Shown: piece by piece, positions 8,722 to 19,299 of the stretch
Position numbering within the stretch: the first letter of the stretch is position 1
How the letters are laid out: each line of letters begins with the position of its first letter
Source of the DNA: Geopsychrobacter electrodiphilus DSM 16401
GTDB lineage: Bacteria; Desulfobacterota; Desulfuromonadia; Desulfuromonadales; Geopsychrobacteraceae
Length of the DNA: 64,000 nt
Assembly (NCBI RefSeq): GCF_000384395.1
Contig: NZ_ARWE01000001.1
Location: 992,001-1,056,000 of the forward strand
Direction: 5' to 3'
Made by a program: the position numbers and the translations under genes
Notes under the pieces: generated by a model
The model's input: only the letters and a program-made list of their open reading frames with translations
What the model was told of the DNA's origin: nothing
Databases searched by the model: none

Positions 8722-8997
8722 TCAGCGGATCGTAAAACTTTCAAAAACTCCGCTATAGGTGAGCTCTTCGATTTCAAGCCCATCAACCTGTGACAGCTCC
8801 GGCCCCTGCTGGCACCAGACGAGCGTCGCTTCGACCGCCTGTTGCTCGCCTTCGATCAGCGCTTCAACCCGGCCATCTGGCAGGTTGCGGACCCAACCGG
8901 TGACTCCGTTTTTTCGGGCGGCCTGTCGGGTATAGTAACGGAACGAGACCCCCTGGACCCGGCCTGAGATGAGTAATCGCCGACAGATTTGCATCAT
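8722..8997 (-). CDS. acyP: Acylphosphatase
   Basis: Protein of 91 residues with the acylphosphatase fold, which hydrolyses acyl phosphates such as acetyl phosphate or carbamoyl phosphate. The phosphate-binding loop and catalytic arginine lie in SGRVQGVSFRYYTR (Arg20) and the catalytic asparagine in GWVRNLPDGRVE (Asn38). The length is the normal one for the family. Its ATG begins two bases downstream of the ligA stop on the same strand, so it is the second gene of a ligA-acyP operon and probably depends on ligA expression. Confidence 0.93.
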   Translation of the reverse strand: MMQICRRLLISGRVQGVSFRYYTRQAARKNGVTGWVRNLPDGRVEALIEGEQQAVEATLVWCQQGPELSQVDGLEIEELTYSGVFESFTIR

Positions 8998-8999
8998 CG

Positions 9000-11060
<2,061 letters not shown>

Positions 11061-11212
11061 TCAAATCGCTGGCCGTTTATATCATGATCAGGACGGACAC
11101 GGCAATTATCAGTCGCGATGACGGGTGGGTGATGCTGTCGACAGCGCAGTGCAACTGATATACTATGCGCGGACGTTTCAGGTCGTGTGAAATTTACCTG
11201 TTGGGAGTGGAA

Positions 11213-12457
11213 ATGGCTGAAGAAAATCTCTGGCGCTTGGGAGTACTGTTTGTGCTGTTGCTGTTGTCCGGTTTCTTTTCCGGGTCAGAGACCGCTTTGC
11301 TGGCGCTGGATCGGTTGAGGGTAAAGTATCTGCAGCAGAAAGAACGGCCAGGCGCTGCGCAGTTGGCGAAGCTGCTTGAAAGGCCGGACCGTTTGCTGGG
11401 CGGGATCTTGGTCGGCAATAATCTGGTCAATATTGCCGCCTCCGTGGTTGCTACCGGATTCTTTGTGAGTCAATTCGGCGATAATGGAGAGCTGCTGACG
11501 ATTCTGATTTTAACCCCGGTATTGTTGATTCTTTCCGAAGTTTGTCCCAAGACTTATGCAGCACAGTACCCGGAAAAAATATCATTCCTGGTTTTGCGTC
11601 CTATTCTGGTGGTTCTCTGGATCTTATCTCCGATTATTTATGTTGTTACCCGGATTTCTGGGTTGTTGACCAGTTTTTTCCATAAGGGAGAGAAAGAGAA
11701 TGATTCACTCTCCGAAGATGAGATCCGCGCGATTATTGAGGCCGGTGAATTGAGTGGCGTGGTTGCCGCTGAACAGCGGCGTATGCTGCATGGTGTTTTC
11801 GATCTGTCAGAGACCCGCGTCCGTGACGTCATGTTGCCACGCACCGAAATCGTCGGGGTCGAAGCGGGGAGCAGCTTTGCTACCGTGCTGGAGGTCTTGC
11901 GCGAGGCCCGGCATTCCCGGTTTCCGGTATATAGCGAGAGTCTCGACAACATTGTGGGGGTGCTTCATTCCAAAGATATTCTTGCTTATGTCGGGCACGA
12001 AGACTCATTTTCGCTGAAAAAAATCTGTAGTAAACCGAATTTTGTGCCAGAGTCAAAACGAATTGCGGTGTTGCTGCAGAGTTTTCGTAAACGTAAGGAA
12101 CACCTGGCGATCGTGGTTGACGAATATGGTGGGGTTGAAGGGTTAGTGACCCTGGAGGATGTGGTCGAAGAGATTGTCGGTGAGATTCATGATGAGCATG
12201 ATATTGAAGAGGCTGATTTTCAAAAACTTGGGCCGAAGCGCTATCTGGTCGACGGTGCGGTGTCGTTGCGGATCTTGAATCGTCGTTTTCACCTCGAACT
12301 ACCCGAAGAGCATGTGACGACCCTGGCGGGGTTGTTGATGCAACAGATGGGGAAAATTCCGGTTGAAGGCGACTCCTGTGAAATACTGGGAATTCGCTTC
12401 GGCGTGCGGCAGATGGATGATCGGCGGATAGAGACTGTAGATATGCGCCTGGCCTGA
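11213..12457 (+). CDS. CNNM/CorC (HlyC)-type membrane protein with CBS domains
   Basis: Protein of 414 residues: an N-terminal DUF21/CNNM membrane domain with about four helices (residues 8-165), a CBS pair (about 205-320, VRDVMLPRTEIVGV ... LEDVVEEIVGEI) and a C-terminal CorC/HlyC transporter-associated domain. Family members are linked to Mg2+/Co2+ handling and were once called hemolysins; transport substrate is inferred. The frame allows a start 16 codons earlier (11165), but ATG 11213 has GGGAGTGG in front and begins the hydrophilic leader before helix 1. It ends 60 bp before a strong terminator that separates it from the dcw cluster. Confidence 0.88.
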   Translation: MAEENLWRLGVLFVLLLLSGFFSGSETALLALDRLRVKYLQQKERPGAAQLAKLLERPDRLLGGILVGNNLVNIAASVVATGFFVSQFGDNGELLTILILTPVLLILSEVCPKTYAAQYPEKISFLVLRPILVVLWILSPIIYVVTRISGLLTSFFHKGEKENDSLSEDEIRAIIEAGELSGVVAAEQRRMLHGVFDLSETRVRDVMLPRTEIVGVEAGSSFATVLEVLREARHSRFPVYSESLDNIVGVLHSKDILAYVGHEDSFSLKKICSKPNFVPESKRIAVLLQSFRKRKEHLAIVVDEYGGVEGLVTLEDVVEEIVGEIHDEHDIEEADFQKLGPKRYLVDGAVSLRILNRRFHLELPEEHVTTLAGLLMQQMGKIPVEGDSCEILGIRFGVRQMDDRRIETVDMRLA

Positions 12458-12516
12458 CAAAAAGGTCCGGCACGGTGGGCCGAAACTGATAACCTTGAGA
12501 AACCTTTGGACTTGTG

Positions 12517-12554
12517 GCCTTCTTCGTTCCGCGAAGGGGGCTTTTTTATTTTTT
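12517..12554 (+). terminator. Rho-independent terminator upstream of the dcw cluster
   Basis: A 10-bp stem (12517-12526 with 12532-12541, including two G-U pairs) with a five-base loop, followed by TTTTTTATTTTTT. It ends the CorC-like transcript and isolates the mraZ promoter. Confidence 0.85.
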
Positions 12555-12602
12555 GACACCGCTCCCCATCGCAACAAACCCCCCGAAAAACCACAAAATT
12601 TC

Positions 12603-12631
12603 TTGACAGTGGGCCAGACCACAGGTATATT
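12603..12631 (+). promoter_or_regulatory. Probable sigma-70 promoter of the dcw operon
   Basis: A consensus -35 TTGACA at 12603-12608, a 17-bp spacer, and TATATT at 12626-12631 as -10. Transcription would start near 12638, just before the phased repeats and 40 bp before the mraZ ATG. It lies immediately after the upstream terminator. Confidence 0.75.
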
Positions 12632-12641
12632 TTCCCCAAAT

Positions 12642-12666
12642 AGTGTCTAACAGTGCCATTCAGTGT
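12642..12666 (+). promoter_or_regulatory. Three 10-bp-phased repeats: candidate MraZ-binding boxes
   Basis: AGTGT at 12642, AGTGC at 12652 and AGTGT at 12662 recur with an exact 10-bp period right after the promoter and before mraZ. MraZ proteins are known to bind short GTG-containing direct repeats phased by about one helical turn at their own promoter (TGGGN repeats in E. coli, AAAGTG-type in Mycoplasma). Autoregulation here is inferred from position and spacing. Confidence 0.65.
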
Positions 12667-12677
12667 CAGGTGGGCCA

Positions 12678-13118
12678 ATGTTTTACGGGGAATTCAATAA
12701 TACTGTCGATTTGAAGGGGCGTGCGAGTATACCGTCGACCTTTCGTGAAACTCTTTTGAGTTTGACAGGCGATGTTTCCCTGGTTGTTACCAAAACTGAC
12801 AAAGGACTTACCGCCTATCCCGCCTCGAGCTGGAAAAAAATCTCCCAAAAAGTCATGGCCTTGCCCGAGGGTCCGATCAAGCAGGCTAACCTGAGGACGC
12901 GTCTCGGGCCGGCCAAGGAGTGCCCTTTTGATAAGCAGGGCCGCATCCAGATTCCACAGGCCCTGCGCGAATACGCCGGCCTTGAGAAGGATATCGTAGT
13001 CGTCGGTATGGGGGGCAAAATAGAAATCTGGAATCAGCAGCGTCATGCTGAGGCCACTAGCGCATCTGAAAGTATGCTCAAGGATCACGCTCAAGCTCAA
13101 GCCGATCTCGGTTTTTAA
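12678..13118 (+). CDS. mraZ: Division/cell-wall cluster transcriptional regulator MraZ
   Basis: Protein of 146 residues made of two AbrB/SpoVT-like swapped-hairpin halves. The paired DxxGRxxxP motifs are visible: DLKGRASIPSTFRE near residues 12-25 and DKQGRIQIPQALREYAGL near 83-100. MraZ forms ring oligomers that bind direct repeats upstream of its own gene and tune dcw expression. ATG 12678 is chosen over an in-frame GTG at 12663 because it starts the family-typical MFYGEF and has AGGTGG just upstream; the GTG start would also overlap the third repeat. It is the first gene of the 16-gene operon. Confidence 0.95.
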   Translation: MFYGEFNNTVDLKGRASIPSTFRETLLSLTGDVSLVVTKTDKGLTAYPASSWKKISQKVMALPEGPIKQANLRTRLGPAKECPFDKQGRIQIPQALREYAGLEKDIVVVGMGGKIEIWNQQRHAEATSASESMLKDHAQAQADLGF

Positions 13119-13122
13119 CCGG

Positions 13123-14064
13123 GTGGCGCTGCTCTTTGAACATCAGTCGGTTATGCCGCGCGAGGTCATCGACCTCCTGCAACCAGTTAACGGCGGGATC
13201 TATCTCGACGGAACCCTTGGCGGTGCCGGACATTCCAGGCTAATTCTGGACACGGCCCCGCAGGCGCGTTTGATCGGAATCGACCGTGACAGGTCTGCAC
13301 TGGCCAAGGCGCAAGAGGTTCTGGCCGGGCATGAAGGGCGGTTCAGCCTGCATCATCAAACCTTCGATCGTGCCGGTGAGGTGCTGCAGGAGTTCGGGAT
13401 TGATGGCTTGGATGGCATGCTGCTGGATCTGGGGGTCTCATCCCATCAGCTGGATACGGCCGAGCGGGGGTTCTCCTTCCGCTTTGATGCGCCGCTCGAT
13501 ATGCGGATGGATTGCAGTGCCGGGCCAACGGCCGCCGATCTGGTCAATGAATTGCCCGAAGATGAGCTGGTGCGGATCTTCTTTCAGTATGGTGAAGAAC
13601 GCTTTTCGCGGCGGGTCGCGCGTGCCATTTTGAAGCGCCGTGAAACCCAACCCTTTACCCGGACCGGTGAATTGGCCGAGCTGTTGCGGGCCGTTATTCC
13701 AGGGGGGCGTAAGCCGTCACGGATCGATCCGGCGACTCGGGTGTTTCAGGCCATACGGATCGCAGTCAATCAGGAGCTAGATCAGGTTGAACAGGGGGTT
13801 AAGCGCGGGATTGAGCTGCTGAAGCCGGGTGGACGACTGGTGGTGATCAGCTTCCACTCGCTGGAAGACCGGATCGTGAAACATATTTTTCGTGAACAAG
13901 CCAGGGGCTGTATCTGCCCGCCGCGCATTCTTATTTGTCAGTGCAACAATCAGCCTGCTGTAGAGATTCTGACTCGTAAGGGTTTGAAGCCGCAGGCCGA
14001 CGAAATTGAAGTAAACCCCCGGTCCCGCAGCGCTGTGCTGAGGGCCATCAGTCGCATCGGTTGA
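13123..14064 (+). CDS. rsmH: 16S rRNA (cytosine(1402)-N4)-methyltransferase RsmH
   Basis: SAM-dependent enzyme (mraW) of 313 residues from the chosen start. Motifs: FEHQSVMPREVIDLL at the N-terminus, YLDGTLGGAGHS (SAM-binding motif I), GMLLDLGVSSHQLD, and the C-terminal VISFHSLEDRIVK and NPRSRSAVLRAI. It methylates N4 of C1402 and thus complements RsmI encoded at 2.3 kb. The start is uncertain: GTG 13123 lies four bases after the mraZ stop and gives the family length, but has no clear ribosome binding site, so coupling to mraZ is likely. An ATG at 13045 inside mraZ would add 26 atypical residues. Confidence 0.92.
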   Translation: MALLFEHQSVMPREVIDLLQPVNGGIYLDGTLGGAGHSRLILDTAPQARLIGIDRDRSALAKAQEVLAGHEGRFSLHHQTFDRAGEVLQEFGIDGLDGMLLDLGVSSHQLDTAERGFSFRFDAPLDMRMDCSAGPTAADLVNELPEDELVRIFFQYGEERFSRRVARAILKRRETQPFTRTGELAELLRAVIPGGRKPSRIDPATRVFQAIRIAVNQELDQVEQGVKRGIELLKPGGRLVVISFHSLEDRIVKHIFREQARGCICPPRILICQCNNQPAVEILTRKGLKPQADEIEVNPRSRSAVLRAISRIG

Positions 14065-14096
14065 TGCAGGGGTCTTGATATGTTCAGGAGGTGGCG

Positions 14097-14414
14097 ATGT
14101 CTGAAGCCGTACAGCGTACAGTAGTCAAAATCAACGGCTTCGTTCTGCACCGTCCCCGGCTGACCCCGGTCTTTGTCGCGATTATTCTGGTCGCGGCCCT
14201 CTCCCTGCTGTTTGTCTGGTCGCGCCTGCAGGCGATCAACCTTGAATATGACATTTCACGAATTGAGACCCAGATCCGGGTCGGGACTGAAGATGTCAAA
14301 AGGCTCACCCTTGAAGTGGCACACCTTGGGAGTCATCAGCGGATTGAGGGTCTGGCACGTCAGGAGCTGAACATGCGCCTGCCGTCTCCGGGTCAGATCA
14401 TCCGGGTCGATTGA
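14097..14414 (+). CDS. ftsL: Cell division protein FtsL
   Basis: Small bitopic protein of 105 residues: short cytoplasmic N-terminus, one transmembrane helix (about 25-46, TPVFVAIILVAALSLLFVW) and a periplasmic coiled coil (about 48-95) that pairs with FtsB and recruits the divisome. Sequence conservation of FtsL is low, so the call rests on topology and on its fixed place between rsmH and ftsI. ATG 14097 is preceded by AGGAGG at 14086-14091. Confidence 0.88.
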   Translation: MSEAVQRTVVKINGFVLHRPRLTPVFVAIILVAALSLLFVWSRLQAINLEYDISRIETQIRVGTEDVKRLTLEVAHLGSHQRIEGLARQELNMRLPSPGQIIRVD

Positions 14415-14415
14415 T

Positions 14416-16371
14416 ATGGCGCCGACCGAACGGAGCATTCAGCTACGGATCCGGGTGATCGGCATCCTGTTTGTTGGCGTGTTTCTGGCTGTTTCGGGTC
14501 GTGCCGGCTATTTGCAGCTGGTCATGGCGGAGGATCTTACCGCACGGGGTGATCAACAACATCAACGGGTGATCAAACTCACCCCGCAAAGAGGCGTGAT
14601 CTATGATCGCAACGGCGATCCGCTGGCTCTCAGCCTAGAAGTTCAGTCGCTGTATGCCAACCCCTCTGATCTGCAAGATGTTCCGCAGGTCGCTCATCAG
14701 CTGGCGCCCCTGCTTGACTCCCCTGAGAGGCAGATCCGGAAAAAGTTAAGTGAAAAGAAAAGCTTCGTCTGGGTGGAACGCCTGCTTACCCCGGAGGTGG
14801 CGAAAAAAATTACCGAACTAAAAATTCCTGGATTGCACTTTGTTCCTGAGCACAAACGTTACTATCCGCACGGACAGATTGCAGCACAGGTCGTCGGGTT
14901 TACCGGTCTCGACCCAAGGGGGCTGGAGGGGATCGAGCTGAAATATGACGCCGATCTGCAAGGGGAGGCGGGGCTGCTGATTTCCGAACGTGATGCGCGT
15001 GGCCGCGGGATGGCGACGGCGGGGCAGGATATTCGCGGTGGGGTACCGGGGGAGAGCCTGTTTTTAACTATTGATCGCACCCTGCAGTACATCGCGGAAA
15101 AAGAGTTAGCCCGAGAGGTTAAGCAGAGTGGTGCCGTAGGCGGCACGGTGGTGATGATCGAGCCGGCCAGCGGGCGGGTGCTGGCGATGGCGAGTCAGCC
15201 CTCATACAACCCGAATGCGATTAATCGCTACCATCCGGCTGACTGGAGAAACCGTGTTGTCAGCGATTCTTTCGAGCCGGGCTCGATTTTTAAACCGTTT
15301 ATCCTGTCGGCAATCATCCAAGAGCAGGTTCTCAGCCCCGGTAGTCAGGTCGATTGCGAGCATGGTCGGTATGAAGTCGGCGGCAAAATCATTCGTGACC
15401 ACAAGGGATACGGCCGACTACGGCTGTCTGAAATGCTGAAGTACAGCTCGAATATCGGTTTCGCCAAGCTGGGGAAGATGCTTGAACGTGAACGTGTCTA
15501 TCGGTATGTGAGTGATTTCGGGTTCGGTGCCAAAACCGGGATTGATCTCCCGGGGGAACAAGAGGGCTTGTTACACCCCTCGAAGGGCTGGTTTGAAATT
15601 GACCTTGCGACCATCTCTTTTGGGCAGGGAATCAGTGTAACCCCGATGCAGATGGTCACGGCAATGGGTGCTATTGCAAATGGTGGTTTACTGATGAAAC
15701 CGTATCTGGTCGAAAAAATTGTTGATGGCCAGGGGGCGACGGTCTTTAGCCGGCAGCCGCACGTTGTGCGTCGGGTCATCTCAGCGGCTACCGCCAAGCG
15801 CGTTCGTCAGATGATGGTTGGGGTAACTGAGGAAGGTGGCACCGGGACCAAAGGGGTGGTCGAAGGGTTTGATGTCGCCGGGAAAACCGGGACCGCTCAA
15901 AAAATCGATCCAGTCACCGGTACCTATTCCGATGAAAAGATGGTCGCTTCTTTTATTGGTATGGTACCAGCGGAAAATCCGGTGATTCTCCTGCTGGTGA
16001 CGATTGATGAACCCCAGGATAAAATCTACGGTGGCCTGGTGGCAGCCCCTGTATTCAGTCGAATCGCTGATGAAGCTTTACGTTATCTCGATGTTCCGCC
16101 GACAACGGTTGTGGCAAAACAGACTCTTCCGGAACAGCCTCCGAAGATTGCCGGTGATAAGAGCGTAATATCGGAGCCTCAGGTCACAGCGGGCAAGGGG
16201 AGCTCCATGCCGAACTTCATAGGGATGAGTTACCGTCAGGTGCTGGAGGCGATGCAGCGTTCCGGCCTGAATATTAAATTGTCCGGCAGTGGCAAGGTGG
16301 TCGAGCAATCACCTTCCGCCGGCGCAGTCGTTCGCTATGGAGCAAAGATTTGGGTTCGTTTTGGTGCTTGA
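14416..16371 (+). CDS. ftsI: Division-specific peptidoglycan transpeptidase (FtsI/PBP3) with PASTA domain
   Basis: Class B penicillin-binding protein of 651 residues that crosslinks septal peptidoglycan in the periplasm. N-terminal membrane anchor (about 10-33), dimerisation domain, then the transpeptidase with SxxK (Ser290-Ile-Phe-Lys293), SSN (344-346) and KTG (490-492, in AGKTGTAQK). A C-terminal PASTA domain (about 594-651, MPNFIGMSYRQVLEAM to the end) is present; enterobacterial FtsI lacks it, whereas SpoVD-type and several deltaproteobacterial homologues have it. ATG lies one base after the ftsL stop. It works with FtsW, encoded at 21.7 kb. Confidence 0.95.
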   Translation: MAPTERSIQLRIRVIGILFVGVFLAVSGRAGYLQLVMAEDLTARGDQQHQRVIKLTPQRGVIYDRNGDPLALSLEVQSLYANPSDLQDVPQVAHQLAPLLDSPERQIRKKLSEKKSFVWVERLLTPEVAKKITELKIPGLHFVPEHKRYYPHGQIAAQVVGFTGLDPRGLEGIELKYDADLQGEAGLLISERDARGRGMATAGQDIRGGVPGESLFLTIDRTLQYIAEKELAREVKQSGAVGGTVVMIEPASGRVLAMASQPSYNPNAINRYHPADWRNRVVSDSFEPGSIFKPFILSAIIQEQVLSPGSQVDCEHGRYEVGGKIIRDHKGYGRLRLSEMLKYSSNIGFAKLGKMLERERVYRYVSDFGFGAKTGIDLPGEQEGLLHPSKGWFEIDLATISFGQGISVTPMQMVTAMGAIANGGLLMKPYLVEKIVDGQGATVFSRQPHVVRRVISAATAKRVRQMMVGVTEEGGTGTKGVVEGFDVAGKTGTAQKIDPVTGTYSDEKMVASFIGMVPAENPVILLLVTIDEPQDKIYGGLVAAPVFSRIADEALRYLDVPPTTVVAKQTLPEQPPKIAGDKSVISEPQVTAGKGSSMPNFIGMSYRQVLEAMQRSGLNIKLSGSGKVVEQSPSAGAVVRYGAKIWVRFGA

Positions 16372-16384
16372 TCAGGGGGTTCAA

Positions 16385-17902
16385 TTGAAACAGAGGGCTC
16401 AACTCAGGGCGTTAATTGCAGAAATTCCAGGCTTGCTGGTTACTGGAGGCACCACTGAAGTTGCCGGTCTTGCCTGTGATTCTCGCCGGGTCGTGCCTGG
16501 AGATCTGTTTTTCGCCCTGCCAGGAGTCAAATGCGACGGATGGGATTATATCGCCGAGGCCCTGGCCGCTGGCGCCTGTGCCCTGGTTCTTAACCGCGCT
16601 CCGCAAACGGAGTATGGCGTACCTGTTGTGGTCGCCGAGAATATCAGACTGGCAATGGCTCAGATTGCGCAGCGCTTTTATGCCGACCCCAGTTCGGATC
16701 TGTTGGTTATCGGAGTGACGGGGACCAATGGTAAGACGACGACGAGCTATCTCCTCGAGTCGATTCTGAAGGCCGCCGGTTATCGACCGGCTGTGTTCGG
16801 TACTGTTGACTACCGTTTTGGTTCCGAAAAAATTCCGGCCAGTCATACCACCCCGGAATCTATCGAACTGCTCAAACTGGTCGCTGAGTTTCGTGGCAAA
16901 GGGGCGAACGCCTTGATACTTGAAGTCTCGTCTCACGCGCTGGAACAACATCGGGTCGACGGCCTCAAGTTTAATGTCGCGATCTTTACCAACCTGACCC
17001 CTGAACACCTGGATTTTCACGGGACGATGGACGCCTACTTTTCGAGTAAGGCTCGCCTCTTCGATCTGGTGCCGGCTCACTCTGGTGTAATCAATCTGGA
17101 TGACAGTTACGGGGTCTGGCTGAAAGATCAGCATCCCGATGCCCTCGGTTTTTCGCGGCTGCTGCCAACAGATATCGGCCTGAAACAGTTGTCTTCAGAC
17201 GCTAATGGGCAGCGAGGTGAGATGTTGATCGCCGGTAATGCGGTTGCTCTGAACTCGGCCCTGGTGGGTGATTTTAACGTGAGCAATATTCTGGCCGCTG
17301 TCGCTGGTGCCCATTGCGCAGGGGTCACGGATGAGGCGATCGCTCTGGGAATAGCCCAGGCGCCGCAGGTTCCCGGACGCCTGGAACGGGTTGAAAACCG
17401 GCGCGGGGTGCTGGCACTGGTTGATTTCGCCCACACCAGCGATGCCCTGACACAGGTACTGGCGGCTTTGGTTGGTATTCCCGCCCGCAGACGTATTACG
17501 GTGGTTGGCTGCGGCGGCGACCGTGACCCCAAAAAGCGGCCGTTGATGGCGGCAGCGGCGGTGCGGTCATCTGATTTGGCCGTATTGACTTCTGACAATC
17601 CTCGAACCGAGGACCCTCTAGCGATACTGGAGCAGATGAAACTGGGTGCGGTTGAGGCTGGTTGTGAACTGACCTTTGCCGAAGCGGTGGCAGGTGAGTC
17701 GGGCTTTGTGGTGATCCCGGACCGGAGGGCGGCGTTGGATTTTGCCGCCAGTCTGGCGGCAGAAGGTGACCTGTTGCTGGTTGCAGGAAAGGGCCATGAA
17801 GATTATCAGGTTCTGGGAACAACCAAGATTCACTTTGATGACCGTGAAGAACTGACCCGTGCGTTGAACTGCGCTACCCACACTAAAGGGGGGCATCAAT
17901 GA
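16385..17902 (+). CDS. murE: UDP-MurNAc-tripeptide ligase MurE (meso-DAP-adding)
   Basis: Cytosolic Mur ligase of 505 residues from the chosen start. The P-loop is GVTGTNGKTTTSYLLE; TPESIELL and the DNPR motif (TSDNPRTEDP) follow. DNPR is the established signature for meso-diaminopimelate addition, which fits a Gram-negative wall. The open frame extends 32 codons into ftsI; TTG 16385, 14 bases after the ftsI stop and preceded by a run of five G (AGGGGGT), gives the normal family length and is preferred. TTG initiation could lower its yield. The stop overlaps the murF ATG by four bases. Confidence 0.94.
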   Translation: MKQRAQLRALIAEIPGLLVTGGTTEVAGLACDSRRVVPGDLFFALPGVKCDGWDYIAEALAAGACALVLNRAPQTEYGVPVVVAENIRLAMAQIAQRFYADPSSDLLVIGVTGTNGKTTTSYLLESILKAAGYRPAVFGTVDYRFGSEKIPASHTTPESIELLKLVAEFRGKGANALILEVSSHALEQHRVDGLKFNVAIFTNLTPEHLDFHGTMDAYFSSKARLFDLVPAHSGVINLDDSYGVWLKDQHPDALGFSRLLPTDIGLKQLSSDANGQRGEMLIAGNAVALNSALVGDFNVSNILAAVAGAHCAGVTDEAIALGIAQAPQVPGRLERVENRRGVLALVDFAHTSDALTQVLAALVGIPARRRITVVGCGGDRDPKKRPLMAAAAVRSSDLAVLTSDNPRTEDPLAILEQMKLGAVEAGCELTFAEAVAGESGFVVIPDRRAALDFAASLAAEGDLLLVAGKGHEDYQVLGTTKIHFDDREELTRALNCATHTKGGHQ

Positions 17903-19296
17903 TACTCGATCTTGAGATGATCGCGCGTATCACGGCAGCCAGAATGACCGGTGATGGGAAGTCAATCCAGATCTCGGGGGTCTCGACCGATAGTCGCAAT
18001 ATCAACCCGGGAGAGTTGTTTATCCCGCTGCGCGGTGAGCGTTTTGATGGCCATGACTACATAATCCAGGCTGTCCGCAACGGTGCCGCCGCCTGCTTGA
18101 GCGAGGAGGTCATCGCCGGGCTGACCGTTCCGGTTTTATTGGTCAAGGACAGCTTGCGTGCTCTGGGGGATATCGCCAGTGCAGTGCGTCAGCAGTGGCA
18201 TGGTCCTTTAATCGGGATTACTGGTTCAGCGGGTAAAACCACGACCAAGGAGATGCTGGCAGCGATTCTGTCGCGAACCGGAAGTGGCTTGAAAACAGCA
18301 GGAAACTTTAACAATCTGATCGGTTTGCCCCTGACCATTTTAAATCTCAGGGAGGACCATCAGTGGGCAGTGATCGAGATGGGGACCAGTGCGCTGGGTG
18401 AGATTGAGCGCCTGACCGAAATCGCGGCGCCTAACATCGGAGTCATTACCAATGTTGGACCGGTACATCTTGAAACCCTAAAAGGACTGGACGGAGTGGC
18501 ACGGGCCAAAGGGGAACTCTTCGCCGGGTTGAAGGGTGGGACCGCGATCGTTAATCTGGATGATGAGCGGGTCGCCAGCCTGCCCATAGCCAATGGTGTG
18601 CGTCGGGTGATCTACGGGCTCGGAAGTTCAGCTGATGTGCGTGCTGAAGAAATTCGAGAAACCGGCAGTCAGGTGTTTTTCCAGTTGGTACTGCCAACGG
18701 AAAGGCACATGGTCAAACTGCAGACCCCGGGCCGACATAACGCTCTTAACGCCCTGGCTGCTGCGGCGGCCGCCTGGACCCTGGGGGTAGGTGGCGTAGA
18801 AATATCACGCGGTCTGGCCGATTTTATCCCGATCCACGGACGTATGAACATTTTTCCACTCCCCAGCGGGGGGGAACTGCTGGACGACAGCTATAACGCC
18901 AATCCCCTTTCCGTCCGCGCGGCACTGGAGACCCTGACCATCAAAACCGGGAAGGGGCGCCGCATCGCCATATTGGGTGACATGCTTGAACTTGGGGATG
19001 AGGCAGAGCGTTTTCACTATGATATCGGATGTACCGCAGCGGAAACGAGCGATCTGCTGGTCATCATCGGCCCCTTATCGCGACAAACTGCCAGAGGTGC
19101 GCGTGAAAAAGGGTTGAAACCTGATCAGATTCTCGAGTTTGATGACTGTGATGCTGCGATTGCCGGGCTTGCCGGTTTGCAGCGATCAGGGGACCGGATT
19201 CTGGTCAAGGGTTCACACGGTATGCGCCTGGATCGTCTGGCAGCGGTGCTCCGTCGTGCGGAAGAGTCCCCGTTATCCATCAGGAATGGAGGCTGA
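17899..19296 (+). CDS. murF: UDP-MurNAc-tripeptide--D-Ala-D-Ala ligase MurF
   Basis: Cytosolic Mur ligase of 465 residues that adds D-alanyl-D-alanine to complete the pentapeptide precursor. The family's N-terminal domain begins with GVSTDSRNINPGELFIPLRGERFDGHD; the ATP-binding loop is GITGSAGKTTTKEM; NFNNLIGLPL and DDSYNANPLSVRAAL are the characteristic MurF blocks. ATGA overlap with murE indicates translational coupling. D-Ala-D-Ala is supplied by Ddl, encoded at 26.2 kb in the same operon. Confidence 0.96.
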   Translation: MILDLEMIARITAARMTGDGKSIQISGVSTDSRNINPGELFIPLRGERFDGHDYIIQAVRNGAAACLSEEVIAGLTVPVLLVKDSLRALGDIASAVRQQWHGPLIGITGSAGKTTTKEMLAAILSRTGSGLKTAGNFNNLIGLPLTILNLREDHQWAVIEMGTSALGEIERLTEIAAPNIGVITNVGPVHLETLKGLDGVARAKGELFAGLKGGTAIVNLDDERVASLPIANGVRRVIYGLGSSADVRAEEIRETGSQVFFQLVLPTERHMVKLQTPGRHNALNALAAAAAAWTLGVGGVEISRGLADFIPIHGRMNIFPLPSGGELLDDSYNANPLSVRAALETLTIKTGKGRRIAILGDMLELGDEAERFHYDIGCTAAETSDLLVIIGPLSRQTARGAREKGLKPDQILEFDDCDAAIAGLAGLQRSGDRILVKGSHGMRLDRLAAVLRRAEESPLSIRNGG

Positions 19297-19299
19297 CCT

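Noticed and set aside
12663-12677. GTG start for mraZ five codons upstream
   Set aside because: It would overlap the third phased repeat and add residues outside the family N-terminus; ATG 12678 is better.
13045-13122. ATG 13045 as rsmH start, inside mraZ
   Set aside because: It adds 26 residues not seen in the family, with a 74-bp overlap; GTG 13123 gives the normal length.
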